Source: Symbiodinium natans
Lineage: Eukaryota; Sar; Dinophyceae; Suessiales; Symbiodiniaceae
Length of the DNA stretch: 37,500 nt
Direction of reading: 5' to 3'
Assembly: GCA_905221605.1 (NCBI GenBank)
Contig: CAJNDS010002654.1
Coordinates: 150,001 to 187,500, forward strand
Shown: piece after piece, positions 18,908 to 28,388 of the stretch
Numbering within the stretch: the first letter of the stretch is position 1
Layout: each line of letters opens with the position of its first letter
Notes under the pieces: generated by a model
The model's input: the letters and a program-made list of their open reading frames with translations, nothing else
Told to the model about the DNA's origin: nothing
The model's database searches: none
Program-made: the position numbers and the translations under genes

Positions 18908-19620
18908 AATTGAGGTCAAGGTGGCTGCAGATTCACGAAATCCTCCTCACTTGCCCTGGAAAGCAACAAGTTTTCGAAGCACTTCGTCCATTTGCAGATA
19001 GATTGATTACCACAAGTAATTGGATAGACAGATAGATAGGCAGATACATCGATACATAGACACACCAACTATGCAGTGTAAAACAAGACAGCGCAGTGAC
19101 ACAGAAATACATGTATATCATATCACATGCTGGATATTATATTACATATTGTATGTACATATATACATGTGCCGTTATATCAAATAATGTGTATCATGCG
19201 CTATGTATTACGAACTGTAGGTTTATGCAATGCAGTAAACAACAAGTGTATATACGTACAACTTTATGCTACACAAATAAATACCTAAATACAGAAGCAT
19301 CTTGTAGTTGTTTACTACATTATGTAATGGATACATAAATACATATATAACGTCCACATTCAAAAGTCTACAGTATATATCACCTTCTCCACTGTACAGT
19401 TTGTTTACGCATAGTAAAAACTGATTTCTGCATGTGCTATATATACATATCTATATATATATATAGTTATTTGCTTATTTGTTTATTTATACATCTATAC
19501 ATCTATATGTACATACATACAGACATACATATATATATATATATTATGTATGTAGATATACATGCGATGTAACACATAGTAGTAAATAACGTTTAACAGC
19601 TAAGCTAGAATGGGAAAGAT
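18908..19620. other. AT-rich low-complexity segment
   Basis: Short GATA/GACA-like arrays (about 19020-19060), then AT-rich DNA with repeated ATACATATAT words to about 19560. No gene is seen. Composition changes sharply at 18907, supporting that position as the repeat edge. Confidence 0.7.
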
Positions 19621-20410
19621 ACCCAAGATACATCGATGCTCAATACCGAATGTGCAACATGCAACATGCAATATGATACGACATCACACCATGGAGCGCG
19701 GGATCTGCGGTTTGGGGGTGAAGGCTTGGGGGCTGGGGATGGCATAGCATGCCTGGTGTCGTTGTGCGTAGCGTCTCACTGTCGACCTGATGTTGGGCAC
19801 AAGGGAAGAAAGGCTTGGACTGCTGCAAGTTGGAGGGTCTTCTTGACGAGTTATCAGCATACGGTTTTTGCGTTCAGTTGTGGAGCAGTTCATGGAATTG
19901 GCCAGATTAAGCTAGACTGTCAGCATCTCGCGCTGAAAAAGTGGCTGAAGAGCGGGAGGGAGGTGCCCAAAAACTCCGACGATGCTACACCCTGAGCAAG
20001 GATTCATTCGCGCAAGGGCTTCCCAAATCAGGGCGCCTAGCTTGGGGGAGGGCCTGACGGGACCACCCGACGCGAAGCTGTCGGAACAACCCAAATCTTA
20101 CAATTCTTGGGATATTTGGGGTCACATATGATCCCTTGAAAAGCTGTGCAGGAGGATGTCATGTACCAAGGGGTCTGCTTACCATGTCCTCGTGGCGAAT
20201 TAAAGAAGTAGGACCCTGAACCCCTAAACCCGAAACCCCTTTCGAAGCCTACGGTGAGACGAACTCCCCAATTCTGAATTCGTCAAACACCAGAGGGGGA
20301 AACGACAAAACAAAACAAGAACCTGACAGGAGCCACGAACCCGAAAGCAGATACGTATTACATACAAGACGGCCAAAAAAAGACACAGCCTTCGACGCGA
20401 GATCCGAACT
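19621..20410. other. Unique segment without a recognisable gene
   Basis: About 790 bp with a 119-codon + frame (19636-19995) that has no known motif and overlaps minus frames. A small CCCNAAA remnant is at 20212-20239. No call beyond unique sequence. Confidence 0.5.
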
Positions 20411-20423
20411 CAAGTGTATCACC

Positions 20424-20719
20424 GGTCTCCCTCTCTCTCGCTTTCTATTATCTGTCTCTCTCTCTCATGTGTCTCTCTCTCTCTCTCTCTTATCTCTTTT
20501 CTCCCCTATGTCTCTTTCATTTCTCCTCTCTCTCGTCTCTCTCTCTCTCTCTCTCTCATTCATTCTCTTTCTCTCTCATTCTCGCTCTCTTTACCTTTCT
20601 CATTGTCTCTTTTGCTCTCTGTCTCTCTCTCGCGCCCATTCTCTCTGTCATTATCTTCTCATTCTTTTCTTCAGTCTCTCTCTCTCTCTCTCTCTGTCTC
20701 ATTCTCTCTTTCACACCTT

Positions 20720-20756
<37 letters not shown>

Positions 20757-20762
20757 CATCTC
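20424..20762. repeat. CT-rich low-complexity tract
   Basis: TCTCTCTC runs broken by CATT, GTCTC and TTTC words over about 340 bp. Pyrimidine-rich on the + strand, the mirror of the purine tract at 31231-31926. Confidence 0.95.
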
Positions 20763-20763
20763 T

Positions 20764-21728
20764 CACCCCCAGATTGGCAAATCCAAGAATCAGGAACACT
20801 TTGTAGTCAGGAAAACTTTGTAGGTGTTCACGCTCACCCCGAACGCAGCGTGAACACTTGGTAGGTATTCATCGCTCACCCCCGCCCCCCAATAAGCAAA
20901 ACTCGGAGACAGGAACATTTTGTAGTCATTGACCACTGGCACCCCCAATACGCAAAACCGGGAATCAGGAACACTTTGTAGGTATTCACCACTCGCGCCC
21001 CGCTACGGGAATCAGGAACACTCCGTAGGTATTTATTACCACGCACGCCCCAACAAGCAAAACCCGGAATCGTCTATTCACCACTCCGAATCAGGAACGC
21101 GAACACACTTTGTAGGTGTCCACCATTCACCACCCGATAAGCAAAAACCTGGAATCAGGAACACTTTGTAGGTACTCACACTCCCCCCCCCCCCAATACT
21201 CAAAGCCCGGAATCAGGAAACTGTCTAGGTCTTCACCGCTCCCCCCCCCCCAGTAGCAGAACCCGCAAAGAGGAACATTTTGTAGGTGTTTACCACGCCC
21301 CCCCGACAAGCACAACATGGCATCGTGAGCACGTTGCAGCTATTCATTGCGCGGAATCAGGAAGACTTTGTAGGCACACTCACACCCCGATAAGCAAAGG
21401 AATCAGGAACACGTTGCAGGACCGGGAATCCGGAACACTTCGTAGGACCGGATCACGCACCCCCCGACAAGCAAACCCGCAATCGTCAAGACGCAGTAGT
21501 TATTCACCACTCGGAATCAGGAACACTTTGCAATTAGGCGTTCACCACTTGCCCTCCGATAAGCAAACCTGGAATCAGCAACACTTTGCAGGTATTCACA
21601 TTTTCCCCTTGATGAGCGAAACCTCGAAAACGGAGCACTGTGTAGGTATTTACTACTCGCCCCCCGATACACAAAACCGGGAATCAGGAACATTCTGTAG
21701 CGTTCACCCTCCGATACGCAAAACCTGA
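20764..21728 (-). repeat. About 55-bp minisatellite, array 1
   Basis: About 17 degenerate units. The common form holds ATCAGGAACACTTTGTAGGT, then ATTCACCACTCGC, a C run, and GATAAGCAAAACC. A second form has ATCGTGAACACGTTGTAGCT and is usually preceded by GACAAGCAAA. C-run length varies from unit to unit and breaks every frame, so this is not a coding repeat. The same family is at 36016-36395. Confidence 0.92.
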
Positions 21729-21730
21729 GA

Positions 21731-21835
21731 GTGACGACAGTTACGAGTATGGCGCACCCCACGTGCCTCATCCTGGTAACTATCTGCCCTTTTGGGACTC
21801 GAGATACAAACGAGGCTCTAAACTTGTAACCTGGA
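21731..21835. repeat. Hairpin tandem-repeat unit, single copy
   Basis: One unit of the family seen at 22430-22700 and 36400-36860. Stem strands at 21736-21750 and 21770-21785 pair imperfectly (ACAGTTACGAGTAT against ATCCTGGTAACTAT). It starts immediately after the minisatellite. Confidence 0.8.
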
Positions 21836-21960
21836 TTTCGTGGTAAGGACTGGATTTCTGAATTTGCTTTTATCTGTGCTTTATCTGTCTTTTGCACCTG
21901 TGATGATATCTGCGAATTGCTAGGTGGCCACATTTGATTCTGTGATAGATCTGTGCTATT

Positions 21961-21979
21961 TTTGTGTGTGTGTGTGTGT

Positions 21980-22016
<37 letters not shown>
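21961..22016. repeat. (TG)n microsatellite
   Basis: TG dinucleotides with one TATG interruption. Confidence 0.98.
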
Positions 22017-22018
<2 letters not shown>

Positions 22019-22059
22019 GTGATCTGCTCTCTGGACGCTATCTCGAATTGCCATCTGTG

Positions 22060-22195
22060 GTTTTGTGGGGTGGGAGAGGGGGAGAGGGAGGGGGTTGGGG
22101 AGTTGGCAGAAGGGGAGAGGGGAGAGGGGATAGGGGAGGGGAGAGGGGAGAGGGGAGAGGGGAGACGAGAGGGGAGAGGGGAGGGGAGAGGCGGG
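22060..22195 (+). repeat. G/A-rich tandem repeat (GGGGAGA)n
   Basis: Units GGGGAGAG and GGGGAGGG over about 135 bp, purine-only on the + strand for long stretches. Confidence 0.95.
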
Positions 22196-22202
22196 AGGCA
22201 CA

Positions 22203-22340
22203 AATTTTCACAGATTTTTCACAAATTATTCACAGGTTTTCGCAGATTTATCACAATATTCACAATTTTTCACAGATTGTTCACAGACTTTTCACAGGTT
22301 CGAAACCCTATGCACAGGTACAGACTTTTCACACATGCCA
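22203..22340 (+). repeat. Short tandem repeat TTTTCACAGA
   Basis: About ten units of 10-12 bp with the core TTCACA followed by GATT, AATT or GGTT. Confidence 0.9.
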
Positions 22341-22429
22341 AGCACACACACTTCAATCACAGAAGAAATTCCTGACATCGGCCCCAGTGATTACCACATA
22401 TTACCACAATTCCAGGTGCTAACTCTAAC

Positions 22430-22700
22430 CTCGACGACAGCTACGAGGATCCACGTGCCTCATCCTCGTAGCTGTCTGCACTTTTGAGATGCGAGCAAGA
22501 AACGAAGCTTAAAAAGTGACGGCAGGCACGAGGATGGTGCACTTCTGAGACGCGGACAGCAAACGAAGAATTAGAAAAAGTGACGACCGTTGCGAGTATG
22601 GTGCACCACATGGTAAAGATCCGCGTCACCGTCTGCACTTTTGAGCTGTGAACCTCCCAACAACCTGAGGGGCCTCAACATCGTGGCTGCCTGCGCTTTT
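22430..22700. repeat. Hairpin tandem repeat, array 2
   Basis: Two to three units. The first has a perfect 15-bp stem, GACAGCTACGAGGAT (22436-22450) against 22462-22476, with an 11-base loop. Between hairpins lie CTGCACTTTTGAG and AAACGAAGCTTAAAAAGTGA. The last unit, to about 22700, is degraded. Confidence 0.88.
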
Positions 22701-23315
22701 GAGGGCATGCAAGAACCAAAAACACGCCCAAAACGCTGGGCTTCCACAACTACGGCTCAATTCGCGCCAGCGCAGGTACTTTCGCACGCTTTCGAACTTT
22801 GGGACGCTTTCGAAACGCTTTCGGACGCTTTGCGGACACCTTTTCACGATGCCACGTAAACTCCCCAGCCCCTGGAACCCCACCTCTGAAAAATGGGAGC
22901 CCTCCGCTACGCCTTCGGGAAAGACGGCTTCAGGGTTTAGAGTTTCGGGTGTACATAAAGTCCCCTTGCTAATAGACCTTGAACTCTCAAGAGTTTTGAG
23001 GTTTAGGGCCTGCTCCACCAGGAACCCGCCAGCGTCGCTTCCAATGCTCTTCCTCCTGAGATCAACGAGCCGCGGAGAATCAAAGTATGTTCTTGAAATA
23101 GGAGTAAGAAGAGAATTCGCAATACCTGTAGCGATACGAGTAATAATCATAGCAATCATCGTACTCATAATACTCATGAAATGATAGAAACATAGCAGGC
23201 GCAGTAAGACACTAATACTAGTAGCAGTTCCAGTATGTTCCAGCATGCCATGCTTCGCTATATTCCTGTGAGGGCAGCGGCCTCCATGATATGATGGCAG
23301 ACTGTCATAATGAAC
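22701..23315. other. Mixed segment with short ACGCTTTCG repeats
   Basis: At 22775-22850 the word ACGCTTTCG recurs about every 11-17 bases. At 23080-23220 the DNA is AT-rich with triplet-like texture. A 206-codon minus frame (23246-22626) spans both and part of the hairpin array; its hydrophobic start comes from the triplet-like region, so I do not call it a gene. Confidence 0.5.
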
Positions 23316-23318
23316 TAT

Positions 23319-23455
23319 TGGATTATATTATATTATATTATATTATATTATATTATATTATACTATATTATATTATATTATATTATATTATATTATATAA
23401 AATTATATAACATTATACTATATTATACTATATTATGCTAGATTATATTAAAGAA
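23319..23455. repeat. (TATTA)n microsatellite
   Basis: Pentanucleotide TATTA array with TATAAAAT and TATACTA interruptions, followed by AT-rich DNA with three TAGTATACTAGTAAATAT-like words near 23470-23525. Confidence 0.97.
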
Positions 23456-23663
23456 ATTGTATATTAGTATATTAGCAAATATTAGTATACTAGTAAATAT
23501 TAGTATACTAGTAAATATTAGTATTTAGTATCGTACAGCCTGGTGTTCTCCCAGCGTATTCTAATATACTTTTGCTATTGTTAAACTCCAGCATGTATCG
23601 CATCTTGGAATACTCTTTACTTTTCTTTGGTGCACTATGATCTCCTGCAGAGTAAGAACTTGT

Positions 23664-23880
23664 GTTTAGGGTTTAGCGTTCAGGGGTTTAGGATTTAGGG
23701 TTTAGGAAACCCTAAACCCTAAACCCTAAACCCTAAGCCCTAAACCCTAAGCCCTAAACCCTGAACCGTAAACCCTAAACCCTAAACCCTAAACCCTAAA
23801 CCCTAAACCCTAAACCCTAAACCCTAAACCCTAAACCCTAAACCCTAAACCCTAAACCCTAAACCCTAAACCAAACCCAA
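23664..23880. repeat. Head-to-head telomere-type repeat
   Basis: Degenerate TTTAGGG-sense units (23664-23706) meet CCCTAAA units (23708-23880, about 24 units) through a short AGGAAACCC joint. The right side is highly regular and the left is decayed. Confidence 0.96.
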
Positions 23881-23981
23881 TTTTAGGACTCATGGTTGGA
23901 GACTTTGGCCTAGGGGGCACAGGTCAAACCCGACAGCTGCTGTGGCCGCGGACTCCAACGCCCCCTCATTGAAACATAATT

Positions 23982-24048
23982 TTGGGGTTTAGGGTTTAGG
24001 GATCAGGGTTTAGGGTTTAGGGTTTAGGGTTTCGGGTTTAGGGCTTAA
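23982..24048 (+). repeat. Telomere-type repeat, TTTAGGG sense
   Basis: About nine units with ATCAGGG and TTTCGGG variants. A degenerate G/T-rich remnant follows at 24146-24222. Confidence 0.94.
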
Positions 24049-24362
24049 GATGGGTTCCCTACTGCCATCTCGGTACCATTCCCCCAATCAAGGGACACTT
24101 TTCAGATCCTTCGAAAGGTTGCAAGCAGTGCAGCTCTAGCACGATGGATTCGGGTTTTGGGGTTTCAGGGTTTCAGGGTCTTAGGGTCTGGGAGGTTTTG
24201 GGGTTTAGGGTTCTTAAGGTGTTAGGGGAATGTCGAGTCAAGGCACCCAGGCGAGGCGTGCAAGGAGAATAGCTGGGTTGAAATCTAACAACCCCACACC
24301 GAGGCTGGGGAAGCGGACCTCCCAACTACAACCACGTCGGCCCCTTGTAGATCGGATATGCC

Positions 24363-24411
24363 CCAAACCCTAAACCCTAAACCCTAAACCCTAAACCCTA
24401 AACCCTAAACT
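24363..24411 (-). repeat. Telomere-type repeat, CCCTAAA sense
   Basis: Seven units, perfect after the first. Confidence 0.97.
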
Positions 24412-24594
24412 CGCATGAGGGTGATGCGACAGCCAGCCCATTCCTGAAGCCCAAGTCGTTCGTTTCCACTGGCGAGAGAAAAAGTAGGGCAACTTCCAAG
24501 TGACGATGACTATGACCCAGCACTGTAGGGCTAACTCATGTTCTCAGTAACTATGACTCGATCCGAAAAGAACAAAAACTCTGAAGGATTGGCT

Positions 24595-24669
24595 GGTTCT
24601 TAGTAGGGAATGAGGGGATGAGGTATTATCCCTTAAAGGGCCGAACTCCCGCATTCCCTACTAAGAACC
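24595..24669. repeat. Foldback element with perfect 18-bp arms
   Basis: GGTTCTTAGTAGGGAATG at 24595-24612 is exactly inverted at 24652-24669. The interior includes GGGATGAGGTA and a CCCTTAAAGGG palindrome. The arm resembles GGTTCGTAGGGAAAGAGGG in the 11696-11830 element, so the two are probably one family. Confidence 0.88.
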
Positions 24670-24802
24670 CCGGGGTAGGATGTCGTAGCCCGCGCCTGCC
24701 CTCGCAGCGGTGGTCGCAAGGAAGCGCGCCCGCCCTTGGTGAGCTCTGGCGCGCAAAGAGAGGTTCATCCCACGGACTCCAGTACCCCTTGATTCAGGAA
24801 TA

Positions 24803-24840
24803 TCCTAAACCCTAAACCCTAAACCCTAAACCCGAAATCC
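24803..24840 (-). repeat. Short telomere-type repeat, CCCTAAA sense
   Basis: Five units, the last CCCGAAA. Confidence 0.96.
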
Positions 24841-24988
24841 TATTACTAGAATAGAGTTCCTTATACGGTCTAAGGAAGATTCCGTAAACAAGGGGTATTG
24901 GGGGCCTCTGGGAAAACTCATTGGGCAGTTCGGGTCTCGGGGTTAGCAGTGTCTGAGCGCAAGCCAGCGTGGGGGTGTTTTGGGGTGC

Positions 24989-25074
24989 ACCCTAAACCCT
25001 AAAGCCTAATCCCTAAACCCTAAACCCTAAACCCTGAACCCTAAACCCTAAACCCTAAACCCTAAACCCTAAAC
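24989..25074 (-). repeat. Telomere-type repeat, CCCTAAA sense
   Basis: About twelve units with CCTAAAG, CCTAATC and CCCTGAA variants, ending almost directly at a 47-base G run. Confidence 0.97.
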
Positions 25075-25075
25075 T

Positions 25076-25076
<1 letters not shown>

Positions 25077-25123
<47 letters not shown>
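25077..25123 (+). repeat. 47-base G homopolymer
   Basis: Uninterrupted G from 25077 to 25123, two bases beyond the end of a CCCTAAA array. Exact length may be an assembly or sequencing estimate. Confidence 0.97.
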
Positions 25124-25125
<2 letters not shown>

Positions 25126-25519
25126 ACAAGTAGGCACCTGGAGAATGGGCAACTCAAGAAAAGCTGGTGCTCTAGCTGGGAAATAGGGGGAATCTAGGGC
25201 CTTACCAGGTCTTTGATGTCCCAATTGTCCCCGAATCCCCTACCCTACCCCTCATCCCTGAACCCAAACCTCAATTATCTGCATCAATTTCGCTGTTCTC
25301 CAGATCCCCTTGACTCCTATGCAAAATGTCCTCCTCCATATCCCAAACCCTAAACCTGAAAACAGGCTCACTGCCGGGAAACGAGGAGGGAGGAGGAAAA
25401 CCCCTAACCCCTAAACCGCAAACCCTAAACAGCCTCGATTCGCCAACGCACGCCTCGGGAACCGCCTACACCCGAAGCCCCCGAAAACTGAGGGCCACTG
25501 GTCGGCTTTTGGGTGCTTC
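25124..25519. other. Unique segment
   Basis: Short CCCTAAA-like remnants near 25345 and 25404-25433; otherwise no gene or structure seen. Confidence 0.55.
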
Positions 25520-25657
25520 GGGTTTAGGGTTTAGGGTCTAGGGTCTAGGGTCTAGGGTTTAGGGTTTAGGGTTTAGGGTTTAGGGTTTAGGGTTTAGGGT
25601 TTAGGGTTTAGGGTTTAGGGTTTAGGGTTTGGGGTTTAGGGTTTAGGGTTTAGGGTA
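25520..25657 (+). repeat. Telomere-type repeat, TTTAGGG sense
   Basis: About 20 units with a homogeneous run of TCTAGGG near the left end and one TTTGGGG. Confidence 0.98.
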
Positions 25658-25811
25658 GGCCGAGATGCTCGGAAACACTCACGGTGCAGCCCATGGTCAC
25701 CATACGGAACACGGGCTGGAGGGGAATGAGCCAAATTTGGAGGGCCACGCCGGATGCCAAATATGGAGAATGGGACAATCCTTTTCCCCATGCTCAGGAG
25801 GAAACAGAGTG

Positions 25812-25971
25812 TTTAGGTTTAGGGTTTAGGGTTTAGGGTTTAGGGTTCAGGGTTTAGGGTTTAGGGTTTAGGGTTTAGGGTTTAGGGTTTAGGGTTTAGG
25901 GTTTAGGGTTTAGGGTTTAGGGTTTAGGGTTTAGGGTTTAGGGTTTAGGGTTTAGGGTCCCCCCCCCCCCC
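25812..25971 (+). repeat. Telomere-type repeat ending in a C run
   Basis: About 21 TTTAGGG units (25812-25958), one TTCAGGG, followed directly by 13 C bases. Confidence 0.97.
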
Positions 25972-26594
25972 AAATTAAGTAGTTGGAGTGGTGCATGCGT
26001 TAGCCAGGCGAAGGGCTCAGGGCGCAGGATGCTTCTAGACTGACTGCTTAGCCTTATCCTCATCCTCCTCTGCTCCTCATCCTCTGTCATCATCACCATA
26101 AAGACTCATCTTTGAATACGAGGTGGCACTGAACGTCCACAAGCATACACTGGCATAGACCTGGAACGTACGTATGATACGAATACATGATGTGTATATA
26201 TATATATATATACAAACAGACAAACACATAGACATGCATATCCTACATAACACACATACACACATACATGCATGCATGCTTGCGTACCTACATGTATACA
26301 TGTGCGCCACGCCGTCCGGTCAAAATGTCAATTCCGCATGGTCGTGCGTTCTTTTTTCAGACAGACTTCTCTCAGAGCTAGCATGAGTGTGAAGTTGTTT
26401 TCCAACGGTTTAAAACTTCTTCTCATTTTGGATTCTCACGTAGATTGGTACATGTGTCAGTAAACCAACTTGGTGTCAGTGTCCCCGAACACAGGGAGAA
26501 AGAGACAGAGACACACACACACACACACATATATACACACAGAGACACACACACACACTTTTTGCAGTAAACAATGTATATCAGCACGTCGGTT
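25972..26594. other. Segment with microsatellites, no gene seen
   Basis: CATCCTC-rich stretch near 26055-26090, TATATA at 26193-26212, CACATACA-type repeats at 26250-26300 and CACACA at 26511-26556. A short inverted CATGTATACATG palindrome lies at 26290-26301. Confidence 0.6.
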
Positions 26595-26625
26595 AAACCC
26601 TAAACCCTTTACCCCAAACCCTAAA
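26595..26625 (-). repeat. Short telomere-type repeat, CCCTAAA sense
   Basis: Four units, two of them variant. Confidence 0.85.
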
Positions 26626-26717
26626 TGCATCTGGAAGTGACAGCCTACTTCCATGCACAAGGAGACTTTCGACACATGGAAATCAACCACATAGGCCTTT
26701 TTGCACTAGAAGATGGT

Positions 26718-26810
26718 GTTTCCGAACTAGGGGGGGTACCTTATTGGGGTCCTTATTGTGATCCTGCTATTCTGGGGGGTTGACATTGGGGGTCCCTTAT
26801 TTTCGGAAAC
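26718..26810. repeat. Dispersed foldback-like element, GTTTCCGAA family (copy 2)
   Basis: GTTTCCGAA at 26718-26726 is exactly inverted at 26802-26810. Inside, GGGGTACC, ATCCTGCTATT and GGGGGTCCC occur in the same order as in 3898-3982 and 27658-27735. A related CTTCCAAGAATCAAGG word lies, inverted, near 26895. Confidence 0.7.
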
Positions 26811-26992
26811 CCCCCATATGGGCACTTCCCACAAAACCCCTAAAGTACTGCAAGATGCGACGATCAATGATCCGGATTCCACCCCCGGGGGGCCTTGATT
26901 CTTGGAAGCTCCCAGATTCCCGTCAGGCACCCAGCAGCTAATCCGAGTGTGTAAGAGCCTCATCCTCAACAACCCAAGCCCTCAAACTCCTG

Positions 26993-27089
26993 CTTGGAGG
27001 ATCATGGGACTGAGTAAGTAGGGTTAGAAGTACCCTACTTGTGTTTGCTCTACTTATAACCCTCCTTACTAAGTCTCCTGATCCTTAAG
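26993..27089. repeat. Foldback element with 40-bp arms
   Basis: Arms 26993-27032 and 27051-27089 are inverted, sharing GGATCA, GGGACT or GAGACT, and AGTAAGTAGGGTTAGAAGTA with few differences. The loop is 18 bases. The word TGCTTGGAGGATCAT at 26991-27005 reappears inverted at 28094-28108. Confidence 0.85.
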
Positions 27090-27526
27090 CGAGCCCTAAT
27101 CCCCCCGGCGCTGCCCCGAGGCCCTCGCGGAGAAACGCGCCCTCACGTGGCACCCGAACGGACCGTCGACGCCAGCCCTTTCCGAGGCACAGAGCTTAGG
27201 GTTCAGGGTGCCGGGTTTCGGGTAAAGTCAGGAAGTTATGGGCACTCCCCATATTTTGCACAAGGTTGAGGTGCTGTAGGTTGTAGCGTCAAGGCCACGA
27301 AACATGCTCAAATCCTCTAACCCCACCTCCGATAGACTCAATGTTTACAAGAAGTAGTTGGCAGCCTCAAAAACCCTTTAAACCCTGCACCCTAAACGCT
27401 AAACCCTAAAGGCCGGATCCTCAACAAACGTCACGTATCTGAATGCTGGGCTCTCATCCCCCAGAGCCACCTCGCTGTAGGTCCGCTGAGGAGATACATC
27501 CCGGGTGGCCTTTGAGACAGCATACA
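27090..27526. other. Unique segment
   Basis: GC-rich near 27100-27190. Degenerate telomeric words near 27196-27225 (+ sense) and 27376-27410 (- sense). No gene seen. Confidence 0.5.
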
Positions 27527-27628
27527 GGGTTTGGGGTTTAGGGTTTAGGGTTTAGGGTTTAGGGTTTAGGGTTTAGGGTTTAGGGTTTAGGGTTTAGGGT
27601 TTAGGGTTTCGCCACTCCCCCCCCCCCG
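27527..27628 (+). repeat. Telomere-type repeat followed by C run
   Basis: About eleven TTTAGGG units (27527-27609), then TCGCCACT and an 11-base C run. Confidence 0.97.
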
Positions 27629-27657
27629 GAAGTTTAACACACATGTAGGGGGTGGGG

Positions 27658-27735
27658 GTTAACGAAACTAGGGGGCATTTTTTTGGGGGCCCGTATTGAT
27701 CCTACTATTTGGGGTCTTATACCAGGGGTACACAT
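27658..27735. repeat. Dispersed element, GTTTCCGAA family (copy 3, end-degraded)
   Basis: ACGAAACTAGGGGGC, GTATTGATCCTACTATTT and CAGGGGTAC align in order with 26721-26800. The terminal GTTTCC is changed to GTTAAC, and the right inverted end is not evident. Confidence 0.6.
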
Positions 27736-27743
27736 TTCACTTA

Positions 27744-27790
27744 AAGGATACGGAGTAAGCAGGGTTATGCTCTACTTACTAAGTCCCATG
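27744..27790. repeat. Short foldback related to the 26993 element
   Basis: GAGTAAGCAG and CTACTTACTA form a short inverted pair. The right side, read in reverse, CATGGGACTTAGTAAGTAG, matches the left arm at 27002-27020 except for one base. It abuts the next telomeric block. Confidence 0.65.
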
Positions 27791-28093
27791 GTTTAGGGTT
27801 CAGGGTTTTAGGGTTTCAGGGTTTAGGGTTTAGGGTTTGGGGTTTAGGGTTTAGGGTTTAGGGTTTAGAGTTTAGGGTTTAGGGTTAGGGTTTAGGGTTT
27901 AGGGTTTAGGGTTTAGGGTTTAGGGTTTAGGGTTTAGGGTTTAGGGTTTAGGGTTTAGGGTTTAGGGTTTAGGGTTTAGGGTTTAGGGGTTAGTGTTTAG
28001 GGTTTAGGGTTTAGGGTTTAGGGTTTAGGGTTTAGGGTTTAGGGTTTAGGGTTTAGGGTTTAGGGTTTAGGGTTTAGGGTTTAGGGTTTAGGG
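27790..28093 (+). repeat. Long telomere-type repeat block, TTTAGGG sense
   Basis: About 43 units over 300 bp. Variants are concentrated in the first 90 bp and the remainder is nearly perfect. Confidence 0.98.
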
Positions 28094-28388
28094 ATGATCC
28101 TCCAAGCAAGGGGCCCAAAAGGGAGGGCAGCTATGATACCTCGATGGCCTGTTTTGGGCAGGATGCGCTTGGGTACCCTGTGCAAGGACCCACGATTAGA
28201 CAATAAAAACTGGCATCTACTACAAAAAGGACCCACAAATAAAGGACCCTAATTTGGAGACCTTCCCACAGAACTCGCAAACCATCCAGGGAGCCCAATA
28301 CCCCTTAACTAAGGAAGATGCTTCAATTCACATTTGCGCTGGGCAAGACACTCCGCACAATCCAAAATTCCTATTATCACTTCAGGTG
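28094..28388. other. Unique segment with junction word
   Basis: Begins with ATGATCCTCCAAGCA, the inverse of 26991-27005. Contains AAAAGGACCCACAAATAAAGGACCC-like direct words near 28225-28250, weakly like the GTTTCCGAA family. No gene seen. Confidence 0.5.

Noticed and set aside
20764-21728. CRISPR-like array
   Set aside because: Unit spacing is regular, but the repeats are degenerate, units adjoin without unique spacers of constant length, and the context is eukaryotic; it is a minisatellite.
22626-23246. 206-codon minus frame with a hydrophobic N-terminal stretch
   Set aside because: It crosses the hairpin repeat and short ACGCTTTCG repeats, and the hydrophobic part comes from triplet-like AT-rich DNA; no motif recognised.
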